DNA of 64,000 nucleotides from Dichotomopilus funicola. Taxonomy: Eukaryota; Ascomycota; Sordariomycetes; Sordariales; Chaetomiaceae. How positions within the stretch are numbered: the first letter of the stretch is position 1; each line of letters starts with the position of its first letter. Of this stretch, positions 25,401 to 35,855 are shown in pieces. Under the pieces are notes generated by a model. It was not told the origin of the DNA. It saw only the letters and a program-made list of their open reading frames with translations, and ran no database searches. The stretch spans positions 248,001-312,000 of the forward strand of contig NW_026944025.1 in assembly GCF_033296635.1 (NCBI RefSeq), read 5' to 3'. The position numbers and the translations under genes are program-made.

Positions 25401-25917
25401 CATGGACCCGTACATCCAGGTCGAGGTGATGATGGCGGACGACAAGCGGAACAAGGGCGGCGTCGCAGTGTCCGCCACCGGCCAGCAGATGCAGCTGAAG
25501 CAGCGGACCAAGATCGTGCGCGACAACGGGTTCAACCCGCAGTTCAACGACACCTTCACATTTGACGTGACCACCAAGTACCCCGACTTGATCTTTGTGC
25601 AGTTCGCTGTCCGGTTCGCCGACAAGGGCGGATACAACGACAAGGCGCCTCACAGCGCGACCTTCACCGGGAAGCTCTGCAACTTCAAGCAAGGCTACCG
25701 CACCATCCGGCTGCTCGACGACCACGGCGACTTCTTCGAGTTTGCCGCCCTGTTCTGCAGGATCAAGAAAGGCCCCGTCACCGACATCATGGTGTCGTAC
25801 CCGGAGGATGTGCCCAAGAACGCCAACAACAAGCTCAAGAACATCAGCAACCTGGGTCGAAATGTGTTTACCAATTCGAGCCCGAAATCCAGCTTAGAAA
25901 GCGGCCGCACCGCTTGA
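22417..25917 (+). CDS. plc1: Phosphoinositide-specific phospholipase C (delta-like)
   Basis: Hydrolyses PtdIns(4,5)P2 to diacylglycerol and IP3 at the plasma membrane. Single exon, 1166 residues from the ATG at 22417; the frame stays open upstream, but with a GTG rather than an ATG. Order: disordered N-terminus with a Gln-Pro-Gly-Gln repeat (about 139-180), PH domain (about 295-400), EF-hand-like region (about 425-585), catalytic X box (about 599-715), a long basic/Ser-rich linker, Y box (about 828-948) and C2 (about 968-1125). Catalytic residues are present at exactly the spacing of mammalian PLC-delta1: His608 in SSSHNTYLIG, Asn609, Glu638, Asp640, His653 and Glu687 correspond to His311, Asn312, Glu341, Asp343, His356 and Glu390. 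It should therefore be a calcium-dependent active enzyme. The 5' flank is unusually long and pyrimidine-rich. Confidence 0.95.
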   Translation: MTTTVDLIPRSLLPSALSAMVPESIQARRARPGQVKTDLVPQTQLVVIPPSAVSNSSLSTASLRGSPAQSVETVGTAATTGSSLQASPEFLDTCYEKELEDLDPLGPPFRLPEAVNAKQPTEPAVTLLSRRTSSTSLGQPGQPGQPGQPGQLSQPSQQSQPGQPSQPGQPVQPGQSGHKTPGTSAMGEAMKMSIVRRASNTIRRATGLVARRPSSTHPTSRDGSVGPGVIRRRGSMSNPNTPYEAVSTFDSDDDEFTFSADDRTDRTLPDTGSASLNSSSSLGLIPLAIRQGTTLAKVAKNKNTKQITLSFDLDTASVRWGRNKYFNIDDVVEVRKAPDIRQYRLDAGLLESVEPRFFTIIYMPPGKTSTKVLHLIAQNDESFQLWIEALDTIPKQRQLFAAKLMSLDNKAMRTWWRMEMERQLGRMRSAEDEHIDLADAERLCRSLFIHASSEEVQAKFNLVRGTRSSLDDVPGSPQPDSRLNFDEFVEFMRLIVARSDSRTVFRAHTRTGANKMTKAEFFRFLREAQQENIDDDLAIWDDIFTGFARKGRPRGTDKQEPAGEEELTMSEASFTAYLTSAHNGAIPRQFREYVLDRPLNEYYISSSHNTYLIGRQVGGVSSTEGYIAALKGGCRCVEVDCWDGENNQPVVTHGHALTTRISFQEVINTINNYAFSTSHFPLWISLEVRCSQNTQINMAKIMIDTFGDKLVRAPLDPTSDRLPSPSELMDRILIKVKKANEGSKGLERPMGRRRGNSMPTPYQRSMTLDSMPVPVPSSPLLSPALTSRSNRQINTITEGLVHEPASSGPSECDSESDIGAVKRPQSKIHPVLGELGVYCMGIHFDGFDSPDAKRFNHIFSFKEKTFAEKNQPSEEKRALYRHNMRYLMRVYPDGQRIQSSNFNPLIYWKRGVQMAALNWQTFDTGMQLNRAMFEGGTAESGYVLKPLEGRQIQVMPNLSPDECMGKRPRKQVSFEIEIISAQQLMRPTNLSGKRTMDPYIQVEVMMADDKRNKGGVAVSATGQQMQLKQRTKIVRDNGFNPQFNDTFTFDVTTKYPDLIFVQFAVRFADKGGYNDKAPHSATFTGKLCNFKQGYRTIRLLDDHGDFFEFAALFCRIKKGPVTDIMVSYPEDVPKNANNKLKNISNLGRNVFTNSSPKSSLESGRTA
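22829..22947 (+). repeat. In-frame repeat coding for Gln-Pro-Gly-Gln units
   Basis: Tandem 9-bp units near GGTCAACCA lie inside the phospholipase C N-terminal region and decay to SQP variants downstream. Unit number probably varies between strains; it lies outside any folded domain. Confidence 0.8.
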
Positions 25918-28797
25918 CCGGCGGTCTTTTCCGTCTCTGCCTCTTCAGATATCATCTGTACGAATACTCTTGGTTGCAAGTGGGAGGAAGTGCTTTTTTT
26001 ATGGGCACGCATGTACCAACACCATATCTTGCAGTTTCTCGCCATTTTCCTGTTTTTCTTGTTCACAGTTTCAGCACCCATTTACACGCACCATTTCGAG
26101 CCACGCCGGCGAGCATTACCGTCTCCTCTCATTCCAAATGATGGGTGGGTGAGCGTGGGGAGCGTGCCACGGGTTGAACTTGAGCGTCTTTCAGATACCT
26201 ATTTCCCTTTGTCATTCATCACCGAAGGCGTTGTTATTCTCATTTTCCCCAGTTGTCGTTATCGTCTTGGGGTCTGGTTTCCTTGTTCGGTGTGGGACGG
26301 GCGTGAGCATTTACCGAGGGGATCTCGAGTGAAACATTTGCATCGTCGTCATCATCGTCATCATCGTCGTCATCATCCATGCGCCGTCGTCGACTTGTCC
26401 TGGCGACCCGACCGGGGCAGAATCTGCTTGATACCAGTTGTCCACATTTTGATACCCGCATTGCGAGGCATTACTTTACACATTTACGAATCGGCGCAAA
26501 AACGGGGTTGGGGTTCATTGTTTATAGACAGGGACAGAAGCAAGAAAAAAAACCATTTGCCTGGTTGCGTTTTATCTTTTTGTTCTGTTTTTTTCCTCCC
26601 TCTTCTTCAATTCTCTCCACTCACTCAACTCATCAACTCTCATCATTCGAGTTGTTTTTGTCATTTTTCTTTCTTTTTTTGCCCCTACCATGTTGATTCT
26701 GCGAGACAATAAAAGAAAGGGACATGGTGGGGACTCGAGCCACGATAGGCCTGGACCGGACGACACACGACACATTACACCGTCGCCCAGCAAAAGAGGG
26801 TTTCTACAGTCACACGGACGAAAAAAAATTCGAGATAGGCCAGGACGAGGGCCCGAAGCACAAGGGAGCATACACGATCAAATCGATCAGCATTTGGGTC
26901 GAGGGGTAGGAAAAACAGGGACAATTCACACTTTTCTTTGCCCAGTTGGCATGGGTTCAGGATTTGAGATGGCATGGGATGGAAAGTTGCATTGGGCGGA
27001 GATGGGAAAGAAATGGGATTTGTTTTCTATTTCCTTTTTCCTTATCTCTCGGGTTTGGGTTTCGAGATGCATGGATGCATGGATGCATGGGTGGGTGGTT
27101 GGGTGTGCATTGAACAACAAGCTAGGCGAGATGGCGAAGGAATGGGCAAGGAAAGATGGTGGCCCAATTGTCGGCATATTTGTTGTTGTTCTTTTTTCTA
27201 CGTTCAACGTTGGCTGGTTCGATTTGTTTGTTTTTTACCTCATCCATCCAGTCTTGTGTTTCATTTCTTCATCTACTTCTTCACTTCACTTCGCTTCTTA
27301 TTCTGTCCTTTCTTGAGCTGCGAGTCAGCAGGAGATTGCGATTGCTTTTGATCGATACCTAAGCTTTTTACCCCTAGTATTATTTTATCCACTACCAGCC
27401 AGCCAGCTCATGTTTTGGGTTTCTTCTTTTTTTTCTTCTTCTTTTCTCTGATGTGGGTTACCACGGCTCTATGAGTAGGGCGAAATTCGAACCGGCCTGT
27501 TGAACTTGACCTTTTTCGTGATGTGCCTGCTGTTGTCATCGGTGAATCAATGTCGTATTGTTGTGGATGATTACCCGCCTATCCACCTGCCTTTTCGTGC
27601 CTGTCCATGAATCAATAGGCAACGGCGGGCATCTGTGCTGTTACTCCGACGCGTAGTGCTTTTTATTCCATATCCTGCCCAGCCGTGTTTACACCCCCCA
27701 TCCTTGCGCGCGATCTGCCCATCCGGTTACTTCTGTAGACACGGGCCAAGGGGGTTATTGTAAGCGTGTTGTTTGGCAGGCTCATTAATACGAGTAGCAG
27801 CATGTAGACTAAGCTTGTGTTGAGTTGTATTACAGATATTTCTCCATCTCATCACTTGTGTATGTGAGCGTGTAAGTTGTGACTGGTGTGATATGATACG
27901 GTGGGATCTCCTCGCTCGTTCGTGGAGTTCTCCCCATTCTATGCGTGCCGCCTCAACACCATACCTACTTGCCCATCAGAGAACAGGTTACCCAGCCTTA
28001 TCGAGTCAAACAATTCGATGAACAGGTCCGTTCACACACCTGGTACGCACCCAGCCCTCTGTACATACATACCTAACGTGGGCGAAAAAACTCTTGTGCT
28101 ATATAGTGTTGTCTGTGTCTGAACATGGATGAGGATACCGAAAGCCCTGTTGGTGGGTGGGTTGTTGCTATGCCATTCCGAATATTTATACCGTTATGTC
28201 CCGTACCGGCAAAGGATGAAATGCCCTTATCACGCACGCGGCTTGAGCAGCCGTAGAAGATGCCGTGATGGATAAGGTCCATCTACCTAGTTTCCAGGGC
28301 AAGAATCTCGTATAATTGATCTTTACCGACTGACAAAACTATATTCACTCCCAGAATCTCAGATCACTGTTCTATATCCTTTCCATTTATCTTTATTTTT
28401 CTACACGCTATCTTATCCCTAAGCAAACCTGAGGAACACCGAAGAATAAAACCTAACACTAGCAAATAAACAAACAACCAAACAATCACATCGCTTGCTT
28501 GCTTAAGAGCAATACTCATATGATATCATGTCATCTCTAAAGTCTCACCTCCCAGAATATACCCGCTGCGTCCTAGTCTAGACGTAGCAGCCTAATCTCC
28601 TAGTCGTAGGTAACAGCCCGAATAGCCCAAGAAACTAGACCAACCGCCCCCTATCATGGGCTAAACATGCACCTGCTTTATCAACAACGCTAGTATGTAC
28701 TAGAGGTGACAACACCGGAATGTACAACCACCCCCCCCCTCTATCAATTACCATCAATCAATCAATCAGCCAACCAATCGATCAATCAATCAATCAA
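25918..28797. other. Convergent intergenic region
   Basis: It lies between the 3' ends of phospholipase C and the palmitoyltransferase. It contains T-rich stretches, a CAT/CGT triplet run at about 26341-26380, GATGCATG units at about 27066-27090 and an ATCA tetranucleotide run at its far end. No gene is supported. Confidence 0.6.
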
Positions 28798-28804
28798 TCA
28801 ATCA
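28751..28804. repeat. ATCA tetranucleotide microsatellite overlapping a stop codon
   Basis: Repeated ATCA units, interrupted once around 28769-28778, run into the last codons of the palmitoyltransferase gene. Its TGA (28800-28798 on the minus strand) is itself part of the TGAT repeat. Confidence 0.75.
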
Positions 28805-29136
28805 ACCCCATCCTCATCCTCCTCATCTTCATCATCATCCTCCCCCTCCTCCTCGCTCTCATCCCCATCCTCCTCACCCTCCTCCTCCTCCTCATCCCCC
28901 CCATTACTATCCACCCCCTTCCCATCCCTAGCAGGACTCTTCCCCCTCACCACATTCCCAGCCCCCACAGCACCCACAACAGGCGACCGCACCCCACCAG
29001 GCGACGACAAAGCAGGCGACACAGGCCCGCGTAACAAGGCGCTTGCGGCCGATCCGGGACTAGGAGAGCGGCCCCAGCGGGGGTTGGAAGTGACGGATAG
29101 ATTTAGGTTGGTTGTGCGGTGGAGGGGGGGTTGACG

Positions 29137-29182
<46 letters not shown>

Positions 29183-31053
29183 GAGGGTTGTGTTGTTTTC
29201 GCTTTAGGTGGAGTTGGTTGTTGTTGGGATTGGGATTGAGTTTGGGGCGGCTTTTGTTGTTGGGATTGTTGTTGTTGTCGCTGTTGAGGCTGTAATGGCG
29301 GCTGTGATTGTGCTTTCGATACCGACGCCAACCGCGCCCGTTCCTCCTCCTCCTCTTCCTCCTCCCGATCAATCTCCTCCAACTCCTCCTCAATCGTCTT
29401 CCCTGTCGCCGGATTCAACCTCCTCAGCGATACCGATTCCCCAGCACCACTCCCCCCACCAGGTCGACTATCCGAATACGTATTCGGATCCCGCCCCAGA
29501 ATCCGGTCTGCCTTGCTCGGTGCCCTCCGTCCAGCACCAGTCCCACCACTCCCCGCTAGACCAGACGAACCCAGCGGGGACGAGGTACGGTTCAGTGGGA
29601 CCGAACGAGGCGGTTGTGACTGTAGATAGTGTCGACCGGCCCCCCCACGAACGCCGCTACCACCGCCCAACAAAGCCTGGCTATCGGGCACATCATCGTC
29701 CTCGTCCTCATCATCCCCACCTCCACCCCATCCCGCCGCCCTCTCCCTCTCAGCCTGCGCTGCACGGTCCCGCGCCAGCCGCTCGCGCGCTTCCACCCAG
29801 CGCGGGTTCGGTTCCCAGCTCCAGCCGTCGCCTGTGGTGGTGCAGATCGGGACGGGCCAGAGCCACGCGTTGTGCCCAAACAGATGCAACAGGTTACGGC
29901 GCGCGCCAAGGTCAAAGGCGTTGGGCAAACGCGTCGAGTCCTGCTCGTCGAGATACTCCTCGTAGCGCTGGCGGGCGCGGTTGCGTTCCATTTCGGACGG
30001 AGTGAAGCGGCGCGAGCCGGCTTGGAGCGCGGGGCCGACGGTGCTGCCCCCTGGTGCGTTGTCGATCTCGAAATCGTGGGTTCGCGGGGTATGTGAGGGT
30101 TCCGGGCGGAGTTCCTCGCCTTCTTCGGGGCGAGTGACCCCTGGGATGGCGTTTTGGTGGAGGTCGAGGAGCTGCTGGCCGTATGATGGCAGGTTGACGC
30201 CCTGTCCTGGGGTGTGTTGGTTGATGTAGGTCTGGTGCATGGAGCGGCGTAGCGGGGAGAGGTAGCGGGTCTTTTCGAGGCACTCGATGGTGGTCTGGCC
30301 CTTGGAGGCGAGGTAGATGTGCCAGCCGCAAAAGACGCTGATAACGATCCCGATGATGCCGGAGACGATGCTCAGCATGATGTAGTTAACAGGCATGAGG
30401 CTCTCTGTGGGGCCTGTGTTGGTCTCGAAGATCTCGACCCACACCCAGGCTCCGGACGCGGCGAAGCAGTAGATGCAGTAGAGGGAGGTATAGATGAGGA
30501 AGAGCAAGAAGGCCTTGTGGTTGCGCAGGCCGACGCAGGTGGCCAGCCACGGGCAGTGGTGGTCCATCTTGAGCACGCAGCGGCGGCAGGTCGAGCAGTG
30601 GTGTGCGCGGTCGGGCTTGCGGGCCTGGCACTTTTTGCAGAAGCGCAGCTCGCCGTTGGACTTGGCGGTGAACGATGTGGCTGACGGCATGGCGTGCATC
30701 GGGAGCGTGCTGTAGCCATGGTCGTTGGTGGTGCTGCCGGGGGGTGTGAAGACGGCGGTCGTGTAGCACCAGTTGAGGAGCAAGTAGAGGGCAACGCCAA
30801 AGGTGCCTGCGGGGGTCCCTGGACGGAGAGAAGGTCAGCACATGAACATAAGTTTTGCTTTTATTAAAGGAGAGAAAAAAAGGACCAAAACGAGCGTACC
30901 CAGCCAGGACACCTTCGACGGTCTCGAGCAGAGCACCACCAGCACATAAGCAGCCCACGAGGTCAGGCCGTAGACGAAGACAAGCGGAAAGTACTTGGCA
31001 CACGTGCAACAGGAGCGCTCTATGCGGCGTGCCCAACGGCGTATACACCCCAT
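28798..31053 (-). CDS. PFA3: DHHC palmitoyltransferase, Pfa3-like
   Basis: Transfers palmitate to cysteines of membrane-associated proteins; yeast Pfa3 acts on Vac8 at the vacuole. Two exons (31053-30900 and 30818-28798, 81-nt intron) give 724 residues. Visible: an N-terminal CxxC pair and a first membrane segment in exon 1, a second segment spanning the splice junction, the Cys-rich domain with DHHC at 137-140 (Cys140 being the catalytic site), two more membrane segments after it, and the TTxE motif (TTIE) typical of the family. The arrangement is the usual four-pass one. The C-terminal half is unusual: a long disordered cytosolic tail with RNRARQRYEE-type basic stretches, Gln-rich blocks including about 15 consecutive Gln, and a strongly acidic end. 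The tail accounts for most of the excess over yeast Pfa3 (about 336 residues). Enzyme class is certain; the Pfa3 assignment is by overall likeness. Confidence 0.88.
29137..29181 (-). repeat. CAA repeat encoding poly-Gln
   Basis: About 15 near-uniform CAA codons in the palmitoyltransferase tail. Pure codon use suggests a young, length-variable tract. Confidence 0.85.
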
Positions 31054-31834
31054 GGTCGTGGAAGCGGAGGTCGGGGACGAAGAAGAAGAAGAATCGAAAG
31101 GGTGAGCTAAAGAAGATGACGGGTGGTTCGGGTCCGACGAGAGGAACGGGGAGGATTCGGGATGACCGGGACGCGACGGCGAGGTTCCATCCATCAGTCG
31201 GCCGGAGGTAGCACCGTCTCAGGTAGTCGGTCGGGTGGTCAGTGCACAGGGTCGGCGAGTTACCGGTCCATTGTCGTCGATGATGCCTTCCCGGGGATTG
31301 TGGAATGTGCAAGGTTAGTTACCTAGAAAAAAAAGAGGATGAAGTTCGAACGTGCTTGCAGAAATCCCAGCACCGCGGAACCCAAACTTCCCCAAACCGC
31401 GCTTCAGGGGTTCAATACGCGGCCAATGGGGCTGCGCCCCGGACAGGGAGATGCCTGCGTCCCCAGGGAGCTCGGACCATATTTGGAAATAAGCCCCTGT
31501 AAAGCCTCCAACGGCTGAGGAATCGCCCCTGAAGACGACCAAAGACAGGGGGAAGATCTTCCATGTTGGATCGCACGGGACCAATAATTCTAGACGTGAA
31601 CTTGCTTTTTTGAGAGGAGATTTTACAAATTTCAAGATGCGTTGTTGATATTACTCCTACCGAGTAGTAGTATTCAACATTGAATGGGGGACTGCCCAAA
31701 ATATGCCTACACAGGAAACTCTACGCCCATCATCTGGTGCGTTCCTACATGGTCTCCATATCGCCCCCATCTCACAAGTTCAGTCCCGAAGCATGGCCAT
31801 CCTATACCGGGCAGTCTAAGCCCCGGCGTCACGG
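31054..31834. other. Intergenic region upstream of the palmitoyltransferase gene
   Basis: It separates two minus-strand genes, holding the palmitoyltransferase promoter and the 3' flank of the zinc-finger gene. I see no supported ORF or RNA. Confidence 0.6.
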
Positions 31835-33155
31835 CTAGCGCCACTCATTATCCCACACCTCCTCTTCCCAGTTATCCCAGTTGTCCCCGCTATTCTGCGA
31901 GCCCTTCTCCGAACCAAAGAACTTGCGAGACGACTCGGTAACAGCGTACTTGTTGGTGCCGTCTGCGTGCACGCCGGCCAGGTCGACGATGCCGGCCGTG
32001 GCCTGGTCGAGGAACTCGGCGTAGCCCTTGGTCTTATGGATGTCGCAGCGGATGCCCTGGGACTCGACGTGCGCCGTCAGCGCCGTCATGGTGTCGAACC
32101 AGCGGCAGCAGCGGGGGCATTGGACTCTGATTAGGCCGGTGTGGACTGCCGAGCTGAGGTGGGTGCGGAAGCCGGCTGCGTTCTTGAATGACTTGCTGTA
32201 CACGGCTTAGTCGTTTTGTTGATCATGGCATTTTCTGTAATAAAACTTACGGGCAGCGGTCGTGCGGGCATTTGTACTTGTTCAGGCACTTGACAAAGTA
32301 TTTCTCTGCCTTCCATCCCGGATTGCGTGGATCATGCTCCGACCACGCGGGCTTGTTGTCCTCCAAGCGCTGGCGATCCTCTATCTCGGTCAGGCGGACC
32401 GGAGCAGGGGCGTCGGGAAAGAGATTCTTCTTCTGGTCCCAAGCCGTAGCGGTCTGGTTAACTGGCTTGACGCTGGCATCGCCACCGGCTACAGACGCGC
32501 CATTCTTTTGGCCCGGAGGCTCAGGGAAATCGGCCGAGTTGATCGCAGCGGAAGTAACACCGGTTCCCGACTTCGAGTCTTCTTCCTTTTGCTCTTGTCC
32601 GAGGGGCTCGACCTTGGAATTGCTGGCGCTAACGGCCTTAACTCGGGAAAGGTACGGCGTGTAATCATAGTGCTTCTTATTGTCGAGGCGGAGATTAGAC
32701 GTGTTGATACCCTTCAGCGAAAGACTAGCGAGCATCTCGGTAGGAACGGTGTTGCGGAGCTCCAGCTCCCTGGAAAAGGCCAGCTTGTGCTCGCGACGGG
32801 CGACATAGTCGTGGTTCTTGATGACCTTGCACAAGTCCTTCTCAATGTGCTCAATGAGGGAGCTGACAGAGGTGAATCGGTCGTCGCAACCGGGGCAACG
32901 GAGGTGCTGCGCGGCCGCGTGGAACTGATGGAGGTCAGCCTAGATGAGCGGATTGCATGATGCGGGTTGGCTTTCTTGATTAAGGGATCTTACCTCGTGG
33001 CGATGGCTCTCCTCGCCCTCCGGGGTGTGGAAGAGCCTGAGGCAAGGCTGGCAATGGTAATGTTTGTTGCCTAGCTCCCGCTGCTCTTTATAGTGGATTC
33101 GGAGAGCCGCTCCGCTTTCCACCTCCTCTTTGCACTCCTCGCAAAGGCGAGCCAT
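31835..33155 (-). CDS. C2H2 zinc-finger protein with Trp-acidic tail
   Basis: Three exons (33155-32994, 32939-32251, 32195-31835; introns 54 and 55 nt) join in phase to 403 residues. The first 110 residues hold Cys/His pairs resembling two or three degenerate C2H2 fingers (CEEC...H, CQPC...H, CPGC...H). The middle is a low-complexity linker with the fragment DYTPYL and Gly/Ser/Pro-rich sequence. A second finger group starts at CPHDRC across the last splice junction, followed by CPRC with spaced His residues. The last 16 residues are acidic with four tryptophans spaced three to five apart. I do not recognise a named orthologue. The fingers could bind DNA, RNA or protein; a nucleic-acid role is only the default inference. 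It is divergent from the E2 gene across 1.1 kb. Confidence 0.82.
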
Positions 33156-34273
33156 GCTGTCGGTTGGTATATTTGGGTATATTTGGCGAGAGGTGAGGGA
33201 CAGGATATTGAGGCGACGGTCGGGTTGTTAGGCGCTCCCAACGGTGGAGGTAAAGAAACAAGCAGGTAGAAGATTTCTGCGACAACAAGATTTAAAATTT
33301 AAATTCTAATTGTGATTCCAGGCGGAGATGCCCTAGGGTTTGACGACTAAGCGGCATCGTGCATCTCTCATGGAAGGCACGACCGAGATGGTCTATGAAA
33401 CAATAGCACCGGCCGTGACATTCGCCGGAGCCGGCCACGGGCATCCGGCCCAGAAATCACCTATACGATGCTGTGACGAGCGGTCAACATTCACAACAAG
33501 ACATAAAGAAAAGGAGTATTGTGCTGCCATTGTCAAGGGGCTTGTTTGAGGTGAGCCGTTGTTCGATTTCACCATGCATTTGGACGGACATACTTGACAT
33601 TCGACCTGGCTACGACCGGGAGTGGGTTCCTATCATCAACCTACATCCTGGCCTGCATCTACATGAGTTTTATGCTTCATGCTTCCCAGAACGTCACGCC
33701 CGGCCGAAGCACCTTGATAGCTCCGCATGTGGGTCTCAATCCGGCGCCAAGCACGGCCCCTCTCGGCCCCTCTCGGCCCCACATCTCCGGGAGACCCTGC
33801 AGCAACAGTTGAGAGGGCCGGTCTTGGAATGCAATCTAGAACAAAGCCCAAGAAGTCACTCAGGTGACTGTCCCTGACAGCCAATGTACTCCGGATGAAA
33901 ATGTGCCTCGAAATAAAGAAATCTCACAATTTCCACCCATTTTTCCCTGCTGATTACGTCACTGCTGTGCCCCCAGGGATTACCCGCCCCCCACAGATTC
34001 CAGGTGCCAGGGTCCTACCCTTGTTGCAACTTGGCCCTTTCGCCATCTGCCGCGACCGGCCCAAGCGGCCCTCCAACGCGCATTTCACCAGGGAAACTTT
34101 GACAGCTTGACAAGTTGACAACTCCAACCGGGACATTTCCATTTGCGCCTACGCTGCCCTCTCCTCCGCGGCGTTTTTTAGCCATCACTAACCTCTCGAT
34201 ACCAGCGACTTTTTATTTTATTTCATCCGTGCTCTTGCTTGATTTCATCTACAGACCGTCCGCTGCAGCGACC
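33156..34273. promoter_or_regulatory. Divergent promoter of the zinc-finger gene and the E2 gene
   Basis: 1.1 kb between two genes transcribed apart. A tandem CTCGGCCC unit sits at about 33761-33780. No coding feature is supported. Confidence 0.55.
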
Positions 34274-35339
34274 ATGGCGACGCCCACGCCCAAATTCAAC
34301 TCCAAATCCCCCACCATCCGCCGCATCCGTACGTTCCCCCTCCGGCTCCCATCTTATCCATCACCAACCCCCCTACTAACCTTTTTTTCTTCTCTTTCCA
34401 CCAGTCCGCGAAGCCCACGAACTCACAACCTCCCCCTCCCCCGACTACCACGCCTCCCCGCTCGACACCAACCTCTTCGAATGGCACTTCACCCTGCGCG
34501 GCCCCCCCTCCTCCCCCTTCTCCACGGGCATCTACCACGGCCGCATCATCCTGCCCCCCAGCTACCCTCTCCGCCCGCCCTCCTTCCGCTTCTCCACTCC
34601 CTCGGGCCGCTTCGAAACCAACCGGGAGATCTGTCTCTCTATTTCGGGACACCATGAAGAGACGTGGCAGCCGGCGTGGGGGATTCGGACGGCGTTGGTG
34701 GCGCTGCGGACGTTTATGGAGACGGATGTGAAGGGGCAGTTGGGTGGGTTGGAGATGGGGGAGGCGGGGAGGAGGAGGTTGGCCGGGGAGAGTAGGGGGT
34801 GGAGGTGTGGGGTTTGTGGGGGGGGAAGGAGTAATGAGGAGATTTTGGGGGAGTGGGGGGGGAGTGCGGAGCAGAAGGGAGGAGAGGAGGTGGTGGTGCC
34901 GGCGGAGTTGAAGATGGGGTGGAGGGATGAGATGGAGGGGAAGGGAAAGGGAAAGGAGATTGAGAAGGGGAAGGGGAAAGAGGAGGAACAGAGTGGAGAT
35001 GAGGAGAGTGCTGCGTTGGCGGAGGGGTTTGTACAGACTGCTCCTGTGGGAGTGGCACCGGTATTGTCTGCCGCTGGCCAAGCACCAGCAAGAACAGACA
35101 CAGGGAGCACAACAGGGACCACAATAGGTACAGCAGCGACGACAGCAGGAACAACAGGAACAACACCAGGGAGCAGCACAGCCCCCCCAAGAACAGCACC
35201 ATCACCAACTCACACTCCAGGACTACAACAACTCCACCGAGAAGCCCCGATAGACGAGTCAACGGTATGGCTAGACCGGCTGATCGCTGCTGTTGCCATC
35301 CTGCTGCTGGCCGTGATAGCCAAGGTCATGCTGTCGTAG
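34274..35339 (+). CDS. ubc6: Tail-anchored ubiquitin-conjugating enzyme, Ubc6/UBE2J type
   Basis: An E2 of ER-associated degradation that accepts ubiquitin from E1 and works with ER ligases on the cytosolic face. Two exons (34274-34328, 34405-35339; 76-nt intron) give 329 residues. The UBC fold covers about residues 10-165: the PFSTGIYHG segment, the SYPLRPPSF turn, and the catalytic Cys95 in REICLSISGHH followed by ETWQPAW. The HPN motif of most E2s is absent, as is normal for this family. A variable, Glu/Lys- and Thr/Gly-rich linker follows, including a CGVCGG pair. The protein ends in a single hydrophobic helix (about 310-326) with only a few residues after it, the tail anchor. Sequence around the active site is closer to UBE2J1 than to yeast Ubc6; both are plausible names for one function. 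Confidence 0.9.
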
Positions 35340-35855
35340 TGGGTGAGATGAGATAGATACCCAGGGTAATTGAAGAACACCCAGTCGGAGTGGAATCGAG
35401 GTGAATGAAGAGAAGAGAAGCTTCTCGAAGGGCTCGAGTACATCTCTTTTTGTCTTCTTGTTCACCTAGAATCCTAGCTTGCTATGAATCAATATGAACG
35501 AAATATGAACAGTGTAAGGGTAATCAATCAATCAATTTCCCATGTGATTGGTACTGCACAAAGGCAAGGCTCCAACGCCGCATGATGCAATATACATGTA
35601 CTATACAGTGGTATCCCGTCCGTCCTGATCCCTATACCTCCCACTCTGATTATGCAGAGCCTGATGCAAAACGGCAAACAACTCAAAACTCCAAGTCAAA
35701 CCAAGCCTAAACTCCAATGACTGACCGGTTACCTTATGCCCAACACAACCAAACGCCTCATCCAACCGGACCAACCAAGCCCAGCTAACAGTTTCCGTTC
35801 CTTTTCCGTCTCCGTTTCCTTTTCCTGTCCAGTCCCTTTCTCACACTCCCAAGTA
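35340..35855. other. Convergent intergenic spacer
   Basis: About 0.5 kb between the E2 gene and the TFIIIC subunit gene. An ATCA-type run sits at about 35523-35535. Nothing else is supported. Confidence 0.6.

Noticed and set aside
24250..25725. 491-codon open frame on the minus strand
   Set aside because: It lies wholly antisense to the catalytic part of phospholipase C; GC-rich codon bias leaves antisense frames open. Its translation has no domain.
27470..27510. GGTTCGAATTT on the minus strand, a possible tRNA T loop
   Set aside because: The flanking 5 bp do not form a T stem and no D arm is visible.
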